This document shows positions 55,513 to 64,000 of a DNA stretch of 64,000 nt, piece by piece; position 1 is the stretch's first letter, and every line of letters begins with the position of its first letter. The position numbers and the translations under genes are program-made. The DNA comes from Aricia agestis (taxonomy: Eukaryota; Arthropoda; Insecta; Lepidoptera; Lycaenidae). The stretch spans positions 6,822,501 through 6,886,500 of the forward strand of contig NC_056422.1 of the NCBI RefSeq assembly GCF_905147365.1, read 5' to 3'. The notes under the pieces are model-generated. The model ran no database searches. It was not told where the DNA came from and was given only the letters and a program-made list of their open reading frames with translations.

Positions 55513-55838
55513 CGTGGGAGAGCCATTCTTCGGCACGAATGAGCCGGCTCGACCGGAGAAATACCACGTTCTCACAGAAAACCGGCGTGAAACAGCGCTT
55601 GCGCTGTGTTTCGCCGAGTGAGTGAGTTTACCGGAGGCCCAATCCCCTACCCTATTCCCTTCCCTACCCTCCCCTATTACCTTCTCTTCCCATCCCTACC
55701 CTCCCCTATTCCCTCTTAAAAGGCCGGCAACGCACCTGCAGCTCTGCTGATGCTGCGAGTGTCCATGGGCTACGGAAGTTGCTTTCCATCAGGTAACCCG
55801 TTTGCTCGCTTGCCCCCCTTATTTCATATAAAAAAATT
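55513..55838 (+). mobile_element. SINE-M, full-length
   Basis: cgtgggagagccattcttcg to cttatttcatataaaaaaa. Confidence 0.8.
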
Positions 55839-55984
55839 AATTATATTTTAAAAAATACATTCTATATTTTTATCCCTAATATAGCTAATATTTTCTGCTC
55901 CAATAAATAATACACTATACACAAAACATAATATAAGGCTGCCGCAGGTGCATAAAAGATGCGAAACGTATCGTATGAGAATTA

Positions 55985-56134
55985 TCTATATATATATAAA
56001 AATGGATTTTCAAATGTGTTAGTCGCGCTAAAACTCGAAAACGGCTGGACGGGTTGGGCTGATTTTAGTCTTAAAACATTAGTAGAAGTCCAGGGAAGGT
56101 TTTAAAGTGACACGAAGTTCACCGGGACAGCTAG
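55985..56134 (+). mobile_element. 150-bp Helitron-like element, family G
   Basis: TCTATATATATATAAAAATG to ttcaccgggacagCTAG|T, flanked by A and T. Contains actcgaaaacggctggacgg. A reverse copy lies in hexamerin intron 2 (62325-62472). Confidence 0.7.
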
Positions 56135-56700
56135 TGAGATATAAAATTATATCGTCTTGGCCTTGTTTAATAGTAATAAAGATGAGAAAATACTTATTGT
56201 TTGCTTGCAAGGACTACGGAGAATATAATCCAACTTTTTACTCGATCAAAATAAACTTGTCATTGGATTTTCTTTGCGATCGATATAATATTATTATTGA
56301 AATAATATATGTTTACATCTTAAATTAATTCTCAATTTACTAATAATAATAATAAATCGTAGAGGTATATGATATTAACAAAAGATAAAATTTATTTTTC
56401 GTCTCCTACTTTGTATAGTCATAAGTTTTATTCTCAACATAAAATATTCTGTAACAATTATGTCGGAACTTGTCTACTACACGAATAAAATAATACAGCA
56501 CTACATAGCTTAAACTATAGCTTCGCTTACACCACTATAGAACTCGGGTCTTGTAAGTGAGTGTGTGCATTCATTAGAGATAATGTTGAATAAACACCCT
56601 TATTTACCTCTTAATTACGTCAGCAATACAGGGTGTAACAAAACAAAGAGGGTGTCTATGTTTCTCATATTACGTAGTACACTGTGAAAGTAGCAGCGCT
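56135..56700. other. No gene seen
   Basis: AT-rich. A 73-codon frame at 56107-56328 overlaps the Helitron-like end and has no recognisable content. A tacagggtgtaacaaaac fragment lies near 56628. Confidence 0.45.
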
Positions 56701-56714
56701 GAAAGAATCCTTCT

Positions 56715-56975
56715 TAGGGTTCAGTACCCAAAGGGTAAAAACGGAACCCTATTACTGACTTTGATGTCCGTCTGTCCGTCTGTCTGGCCGTCTGTCCGTC
56801 CGTCTGTCGGTCTCCAGTTCTAAAATTTTTAGCTATAACGGTTCTTGAGGTACAGCCTGGAGCCTACAAACAGACGGACAGACAGACGGACAGACAGATG
56901 GACAGACAGACGGACAGACAACGAAGTCTTAGTAATAGGGTCCAGTTTTTACCCTATGGGTACGGAACCCTAAAA
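56715..56975. mobile_element. Inverted pair of GGGTTCCGTACC-type repeats
   Basis: Left: agggttcagtacccaaaggg, then a gtccgtctgtc run. Right: gacggacagacag run, tagtaatagggtcc, gggtacggaaccctaaaaa. Two end pieces of the same family face each other. Confidence 0.55.
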
Positions 56976-57049
56976 ATTTACTAGATCAGCCTTATAGCTG
57001 GATTGGTACTGGAATAATGTAAACATGTTCTGGTACACCAGAACTATTT

Positions 57050-57225
57050 ACATTTACAATGCAACTCCGTTGCGGCAAGGTTTTGCTTGTCGCGTGGGAA
57101 CCGTACATTTTTCTGATATAAAAAGTATCAAAAGTATAGAGACTCAAAGCATCACCATGCCAAATTTCAGCAAAATCGGTTCAGTGGTGCGAGCGTGAAG
57201 AGGTCCGTCCGTCCGTCCGTCCGTA

Positions 57226-57266
<41 letters not shown>

Positions 57267-57468
57267 TTCTGTCTTTCTGTCTGCCTGTCTGCCTGTCTAT
57301 CTGTCTGTCACCACTTCACGCGCGAACCGCTGAACCGATTTTGCTGTTTGGCATGGAGATGCTTTGAGTCCCGGGAAAGGACATAGGATAGTTTTTATCC
57401 CGGAAAATGTACGGTTCCCGCGCGATAAACGAATTTCGCCGCAACGGAGTTGTGGGCGTCACGTAGTA
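57050..57468. mobile_element. Two inverted Lep1-like copies around a GTCC/GTCT microsatellite
   Basis: Left copy is reversed (gcaactccgttgcggcaagg, gggaaccgtacatttt, gcaaaatcggttcagtgg). Then come (GTCC)n and (GTCT)n at 57203-57310. The right copy is forward (cgctgaaccgattttgctg, gctttgagtcccgggaaagg, gcaacggagttgtgggcg). Confidence 0.6.
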
Positions 57469-57685
57469 TTTTTTTTTATTAAATAAGGGGGCAAACAAGC
57501 AAACGGGTCACCTGATGGAAAGCAACTTCTGTCGCCCATGGACACTCGCAGCATCAGAAGAGCTGCAAGTACGTTGCCGGCCTTTTAAGAGGGAACAGGG
57601 TTATATGGGAGGGTAAGGAAGGGAAGGGAATAGGGGAGGGTAGAGAAGGGAAGGGAATAGGGTAGGGGATTGGGCCTCCGGTAAC
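57469..57685 (-). mobile_element. SINE-M, 5'-truncated
   Basis: Reverse copy from oligo-T to tgggcctccggtaa; the remaining 5' part of the element is absent. A MITE begins 9 bases further on. Confidence 0.75.
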
Positions 57686-57693
57686 CAGTATAA

Positions 57694-58005
57694 GGGCCGG
57701 GACACATAAACACGATATGACGTCGTGTCGTACCACGATGCGGCGTCGTTTCACGATGCGACGTCACGTCGTAGAAACTCACGATGCGTCATCTTTGAAT
57801 TTTGAATAACAACTGTGGCACTTACACAGGAACGCATTGTGAGTTTCTACGACGCGACGTCGTGCCGCGTATCGTGGCACGTTTAGTAGTCGCGACGTAG
57901 TTTTTTTATGCTCGTCGTAGATTCTCACGACACGATGTCGCATCGTGAAACGACGCCGCATCGTGGTACGACACGACCTCGTGTCGTGTTTATGTGTCCC
58001 GGCCC
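57694..58005. mobile_element. 312-bp MITE, TAA target duplication (PIF/Harbinger-like)
   Basis: Near-complementary arms of about 85 bases beginning GGGCCGGGACACATAAACAC, flanked by TAA at 57691-57693 and 58006-58008. Arms are full of cgtcgtg and cacgatg words in repeated and inverted form. Short frames here are by-products. Confidence 0.75.
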
Positions 58006-58427
58006 TAAGGCTGAGCTAGTCAAATTTTCTCACTTAATGCTAAGCTAATGAAAGCAAAGTAGCGGTAATAGCATATAGTAGCACACCGACTTAACCTTCA
58101 ATTGATAGATAATTTGAAAGTTGAAGCTAACGAGCGTTCATTACACCCGTTGATAAGTGATGGCAAAGGTGAGAGATAACAGCGTCTAGCAACAGAACGA
58201 CTCGGTCAGCCAAATTAGTAATCATTGTTGTCAGGGGCCAAGCCAGATTATGATCGTTTGGGTTCTGCAGACATCCAAATAAGTTTCTTGCACTTTTTAT
58301 TTCTAGATTCAATATAATTAATGTACTGTAATAATATTACGATATTAATTAAGATATTTTACTTACTAGTTGCGATTTAGACTTTGTTATTTAGTATTTT
58401 TTAATATATTGAAACTAGTTTACCCGG

Positions 58428-58615
58428 CAAACGTTGTTTTGCTTTATAAATTATTTCTAGTATCAATATAAAATGTACTAAGATAAAAACCTATTCTTAG
58501 GCCTAACGAATGTACATACAAAATTTCATTACGAAACAAGAGAAGTTTGTGAACTCTTCCAAAATTTCATTTTGGAAGAGTTCACAAACACTGTGACACG
58601 AGAATTTTATAAATT
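58428..58615 (-). mobile_element. Helitron-like element interrupted by a hairpin
   Basis: ctagtttacccggcaaacgt at the CTAG end, gtatcaatataaaatgtac, aggcctaacgaatgtacata, then an imperfect copy end (cgagaattttataaatta). A 21-bp-arm hairpin sits at 58545-58589 (gtttgtgaactcttccaaaa). Confidence 0.5.
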
Positions 58616-61230
58616 ATTAATTTAATGCCATTTAACCTATCAGGCCCCATAAGCTCACCCGTGAGCGAGACACAATAGAATAATAATAGATTTCCAAGAA
58701 TGCATGATCGAAGGATTTAATCTAACATGTTAGTTCTCATTAATTGGCTTCTATTTATTGAGCAACGGACGCTAAGTATTAAAAAAAATGCTGTCAAAAA
58801 TTCACTAACATAGAGGAAAAGCACAATATGTTTTTTTAACATTTTAATAATTAATATTTAATATTACAAAAGTGCTCTCCGAATTCCTCTAAAAATAAAA
58901 AGTTAAGTATCTTTATTTTTTAATCTTAAGTACTTACTAACTAGTTGAAATATTATATATATTTCAACGAGTTAGTAAGTAATGTGCGAAAGCCTTAAGC
59001 GTAAACCAGTTAGACTGCAAATTAACAAGGTATTCTGCAGATTATCTGGGTGCATATAATATATTTTCTTAAAGCCACGGGCCACCTCAATCGCAACAAA
59101 ATCCAACAAGAGAAAGCTTAAAAACTTCGTGCCACATCCAAACTCTGGAAAACCTTACCAAAATTAACATAGTATTAGGAAATAATATTATATTATTTTT
59201 GCGTCTTTCATTAAAAAATATAATATTATCAACATTATAACTTGCAATTACATCATTTTGACTGTCATATTTCTAGAATTCAGTAAAAAATGAGCGTGAT
59301 TTTAGCTTTAGCTTCTACAAAAACTCTATTAAGTATTGTAACTTGTTGCAAGCTTATAATACTTTCACATTTTATGGAAACTAGAATAACGCCCCTAGAG
59401 AAATGTTAAATATTTTTCAAAGTACATTTTCCTGTTACACAAAGGTTACCTGCGAAAGAAAACTGTAAAAATAGTTTTCTTTGATTTTCTTGCTCTGTAC
59501 AATACAAAGCACATAGAGGCCATAATAGTTTTTTACAGATCGTTTTTATGAATAAAATAATGGATTGCTCTGTTGCTTTTACTTTCATATACATCCTTAT
59601 AATATGAATAGAAATGTGTGCATATCTATCACATTCTATGTTAAGATGACGCCGCGTTAAAGTAAAAAATCGTTTTGGATATGTTTTAGATCGCTTGTTT
59701 TCTATGAATACAACAAGAAATGGAACAGCAAGAAATGGAAAGGGCGTAAGCGACAAATTAATGGTTTTTGCTATGGGCAAATTATAGTGTATGCTTGAAC
59801 TAATCTATGTACAAATTTTGGAAGCTTAAATCACTCTCCGTTGGCAATATTAGAATCCCTGTTTTTATAGAGGTATTTCTGATTAATTATTCTGTGTTAT
59901 AAAAGTTAACCAATCGTGTTATGCTATGGGTAATTCAAAGATAAAGACATGATGAATACTGACAAATAACTTTAATTTCTTAGCTTTAGATATTCTTGAG
60001 AAAAATCGATATCGCTGCAGCCAAATTCTCAAGGCGTCACCTTAACGCTGAACCGATTTTGATGAAAGTATGATGATAGTCTCTCAGGAATGACAACGGG
60101 GTTGCGAAAACAAAATAGCACGAAACATTTTGTTTTATTTAATATAATATTATGATTGTAAAAGTAATATTGTTCCTGGCCGTCTTCAACGCAAAAACCA
60201 TCGCGAATAGGAACATTTTCATAGAAATTGTCGACCTCTATTACGTAGAACTCTTGACAAACGAGTGATTATTTATTTAGTTTTTGTAGTTTTTGTTATA
60301 GTTTAACTTTATCTCAATATTGTTTTTAAATATTACATTGTTGCAGATTGAAAATAAAATGTTGCACTTAAGTGTTAATTGGTCAAGGAAAGACGAATCT
60401 CAACCTAATGGCATTATTTTTATGGTTTATAACAACTTGTAATTGTAACAAATTAGAACTTATGAACTTAATGAGTAAATCTATGAGTAAGTATTATTAT
60501 AATTAATTGCATTTTAGGGACATATATAAGACATACGAAAAGATGTTGCATCATTTTCGATGTCTACATAGCTGCAGGTAAAAGTCTACCTGGCTACAGA
60601 CCAATTTAATACAGATTATAATTTAAGGTTAAATGCTTCATAACATTGTAAAAGTCTTCTAGTCGCAGTCTAGACATTTTTCTCTATTCTCTGGTATTTA
60701 CCAGTCAAATGAGCAAAAAGTCTTACAAAATCTTTACTTTTAATACATGTATCTAATAACAAGAACTACAAAGATTCACTGCAAAACATTTACATACTAA
60801 AAAATATAAACGATTACAATTTAGTATGTAAATATTGTAATCGCTCAAATTTTGTACAGGAAATCTTTGTACAGGAACCTAGGGTAATTACTATCCTAAG
60901 CTGAATAATAACTCAAATATGGTAAATATTCTCGTATGGAAAATTATGTTGGTATTACATGGTATTACGTTTGTATGTGAACTGCGATGGCACCCGGACT
61001 CTTAAACGGTAGCGGCTTATAAACATTACAAAATGAAACATTTTCTCCATCACATATTTTTCCTGATAAAATCACGTAGGAGCACTAAAGCTGAAACAAA
61101 ATATCCTAAAGGCAACAAAATGCTAAAAACACAGGTACATAATTAAAAATATTTACATGAGAGAAGCGCGAGATAAGATGTTTTTATACAAGATGAAAAT
61201 AATAACATTTTCGATACGATAGCTAGTTCA
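58616..61230. other. No gene seen; region upstream of hexamerin
   Basis: AT-rich. A hairpin lies at 58932-58980 (acttactaactagttgaaat). At 60789-60844 two inverted repeats interlock. The 124-codon minus-strand frame at 59406-59780 has no recognisable content. Hexamerin control elements would be expected in the nearest part. Confidence 0.45.
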
Positions 61231-61235
61231 ACGAG

Positions 61236-61243
61236 TATAAATA
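61236..61243 (+). promoter_or_regulatory. TATA box of the hexamerin gene
   Basis: TATAAATA 53 bases before the hexamerin ATG. An initiator-like acagttc at about 61267 lies some 30 bases downstream, implying a 5' leader of only about 20 bases. Strong TATA promoters are usual for abundant fat-body storage proteins. Confidence 0.65.
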
Positions 61244-61288
61244 TTGGGGGAATAGGAGGTATGGGTACAGTTCAACTGAACCGTCAGT

Positions 61289-64000
61289 ATGAAGGGTATA
61301 GCGTGTCTGATCTTGGCGTTGGCGGCTGCGGCCGTAGCCCGGCCAGATGGCGAATTCACCAACCTGGGTAAGAATATAGTACCATACTTTTTAAACCTGT
61401 TTCCCGATTCTACTGTTCTAATGCAACTTTAATGCTTCGTTCCTTGTTCGATTCGATACTTCACACCGGTTCTGGGTCCTCACTTTGACTTGGGATTTTA
61501 AGTTTCTTATTACAACCTGTTCCCCTATTCAACTAGGTATTTAAAACAATAGATACCTTCATTCCTTGTTAGATCCAGTTTCATATTAAATAATTATATT
61601 CTCATGAAAGTTTAAATGAACATAATATACAACGTTTGACGTAAATAAGAATACTTTTTGCTGGTGGTCTCAAGCTAATTTCTAAGTTACTCGAGTTTTG
61701 AACTGATTGCATGCAAAGTTGAAACTTTAATAGTTGTTGGTAGGTGGTACCTAACTGATAGTGTTAGGCAAGCGTGTAATATTCTGATGTAGGTTGAGGT
61801 TCACTTTTCTTATTTTATTAAATTTGTAAAGACCTTAGATTCGAATTAACTGACCGCTACTTTTATATTTACTCAATTTTAATTCATTTTAAAGCATAAG
61901 AAATTTTGGTATGTGGTATTGTAAACAGAAACCTTTACCAACCACATAGTCATCATCAAGTGACTCCCTAACAAAGTATCTAATTAAGAGCTCTACTAAA
62001 GTGTGTTATGACTCCCAAGAGCATTCTAAACTTATTTCATACAATGTAAAGAAGTAATATTTATATTCCTTAATAAATTTAAAAGCGCGTCTTGCTTAGA
62101 AGTTTTAAATTAAATATAAGTGTATTCTTCGTAGATTTTATAAGTTTTCTTCTTTTGCAGTTTTCAATGACATCAAACATAAGCAGGAGTTCATCTTCAA
62201 ACTGCTCAACAATGTCATGCAGCCAGTCATGTACAAGGAAATCGAAGAAATCGGCAAGGACATCAAGTTTGAAGACAAAGTGGACTTTTACACTGTAAGA
62301 CATTTTAATAAAAATATATTATAACTAGCTGTCCCGGTGAACTTCGTGTCACTTTAAGTCCTTCCCTGGATTTCTACGTATATTTTAAGACTAAAATTAG
62401 CCTAATCTGTTCAGCCGTTTTCGAGTGTTAGCGTTACTAACATAACTGAAGATCCATTTATATATATATAGATGTCAATTTGTCAATTTATAGAGAAATT
62501 CTTTAACGACGTTTTTTTCTTTGCAGAAGCCCGAAGTCGTCAAGACTTTTGTCAAAAACCTGAAGTTCGGTTTCTTGCCCCGTGGTGAAATTTTCACCCT
62601 GCACATCGACCGCCAAATGAAGGAGGTCATCTCGATGTTCCACATGCTGTACTACGCCAAGGACTTCGAAACCTTCATCAAGACCGCCTGCTGGATGAGA
62701 CTGTACCTGAACGAGGGCATGTTCGTATATGCTCTCACCGTAGCTGTAAGACACCGCGATGACTGCAAGGGCATCATCCTGCCTCCTCCGTACGAAATCT
62801 ACCCCTACTACTTCGTCCGCGGTGACGTTATCCAAAAGGCGTACTTACTTAAAATGAAGAAGGGTCTCGTTGACCACAAGCTGTGTGACTTCTACGGCAT
62901 CAAGGTCACCGACAAGAAAGTCTACATCATCGACGAGAATGTTTACGACACCCGTGTTCATCTCAACGAGGAGGACCGTCTGAGATACTTCACCGAGGAC
63001 ATCGACCTAAACACCTACTACTACTACTTCCACATCGATTATCCCTTCTGGATGGGCGAGCAGGTCAACAACAAGGTTATGTTCAGACGCTGGGAGCTGA
63101 CTCTGTACGTGTACCAGCAGATCCTCGCCAGGTACTACATGGAGAGATTGTCCAACGGCTTAGGAGAAATCACCACCTTCTCGTGGGACACGACCATCAT
63201 GAAGGGCTACTGGCCGTGGTTGATCCTGCACAACGGAGTACAATTGCCCGTCAGGATGAACAACTTCAACTTCATCGGAAACTACAACGTTGGAGTCATG
63301 AAACTGGCCAAGGATTACGAGAACATAATTACCGAGGCTGTCGTTAAGGGATACATTGAGGTTAGTTTTATGTCTATGTTAAAAAATATTACATTGCAAG
63401 TTACAACATTATGCATAGTTAATTTTACTAAGAAACGTGAAACAATTCATTATTATAATATCTTTTGTTATTTTAGATCAATGGATTCAGGTATGAACTG
63501 AACAAGGAAGAGGACATCGAACACTTGGGTAAACTTATCTATGGTGCCGTTGAGAAGACTGATCTAACCAAGTACCAAATCCACGCCTACCGCTACTTAC
63601 TCGTCTTGATGAAGTCAGTCATTGGACTCAACACAGTAACCTCCGACAAGTAAGTTTCTTGTGAATCAAATGTTACAATTTATAACTGTAAAACCTGGTA
63701 TTACTTTAATACATTGTCCATGCCAGGGAAAGACATAACTGATAATCTTTAAGAAACTATGTAAAAAGAAAAAGTTATCGCATTTTCTCGCAGTTCAATT
63801 TTACGATAATTTTTATAAAGAAAGGTTCTTAATTCTTTTAGGCACACATTCTAATTTCATAATATCTAACTTGCTACTTATATACCTAACTTAAAAACAG
63901 TATTACTATTTTGTCATAAACTTTTCTTTTTTAAATTAATTCCAGATACTTCGTTGTACCATCTGTGCTTGACAACTACCAGACCGCCCTCCGTGATCCA
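61289..64000 (+). CDS. Hexamerin storage protein (hemocyanin family), 5' part
   Basis: Secreted larval serum storage protein made in fat body and forming hexamers. Exons: 61289-61367, 62161-62294, 62527-63360, 63477-63649 and 63946 to the window edge; all introns are GT-AG and phases match. The 425 codons seen are a little over half of the usual 700 or so. Residues 1-16 form a signal peptide (MKGIACLILALAAAAVA). The hemocyanin N domain covers exons 2-3 (YYAKDFETFIKTACWMRLYL, CKGIILPPPYEIYPYYF); the middle domain starts near FTEDIDLNTYYYYFHIDYP. There the copper-binding histidines of hemocyanins are mostly replaced by Tyr, so it should not bind oxygen. The tyrosine content and sequence feel closest to basic juvenile hormone-suppressible or riboflavin-binding hexamerins; this subgroup is a guess from memory. 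Intron 2 carries a Helitron-like copy. Confidence 0.93.
62325..62472 (-). mobile_element. Helitron-like element, family G, in hexamerin intron 2
   Basis: On the minus strand it starts TCTATATATATATAAATG and ends gggacagCTAG at 62325, flanked by A and T. Matches 55985-56134. It begins 30 bases after the exon 2 donor and ends 54 bases before exon 3, so both splice sites are spared. Confidence 0.7.

Noticed and set aside
59406..59780. 124-codon minus-strand frame upstream of hexamerin
   Set aside because: No recognisable motif, AT-rich codon content like its surroundings, and no splice or promoter context.
62503..62835. 110-codon minus-strand frame
   Set aside because: Antisense shadow of hexamerin exon 3.

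Overview
The window looks like a stretch of a moth or butterfly (Lepidoptera) nuclear genome: AT-rich, intron-containing and packed with transposon families typical of that order. The clearest host gene is a hexamerin (larval storage protein) starting at 61289 on the plus strand and running off the right edge. Its splice sites, signal peptide and TATA box are all readable. A second, hand-built host gene model lies on the minus strand at 2497-3947. It is a small uncharacterised protein of about 117 residues in three exons, whose middle exon is partly triplicated in a 152-bp tandem array. I see no other convincing host gene, and no rRNA, genuine tRNA or CRISPR array.

The centrepiece is an 8.4-kb Ty3/Gypsy-type endogenous retrovirus (errantivirus-like) at 16693-25063. 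It has two 195-bp LTRs that look identical by eye and a 4-bp target duplication (GTGC). Gag has a zinc knuckle and is joined to pol by a canonical -1 slippery heptamer. An envelope gene with a furin-type site appears to be expressed from a spliced RNA: a leader ATG exon at 17188-17219 joins in phase to an acceptor at 22917/22918. The integrase part of pol is broken by a frame change and a stop codon, although the LTRs look young. The provirus sits inside an older Helitron-like element.

Layout. 0-16.5 kb: Helitron-like pieces, tRNA-derived SINEs, the small minus-strand gene, SINEs with an A-rich tail, and many palindromic MITEs (4.9, 6.7, 9.1, 11.6, 13.4, 14.0, 14.3 and 15.1 kb). 16.5-25.1 kb: the provirus. 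25-50 kb: gene-poor sequence with MITEs, Helitron-like copies (one carrying a 175-bp triplicate, one head-to-tail pair), two tRNA-derived SINE families, and a LINE 3' end that shares its tail with the abundant SINE. 50.5-54.2 kb: a large inverted-repeat structure containing a 5'-truncated LINE with a clear target duplication. 54-61 kb: more SINEs, Helitron-like copies and a 312-bp MITE. 61.2-64 kb: the hexamerin gene, with a Helitron-like copy in intron 2.

The annotation rests on reading by eye. Family names for non-coding repeats are from memory and should be taken as resemblances. The gene models rest on splice consensus and reading phase, not on transcripts.
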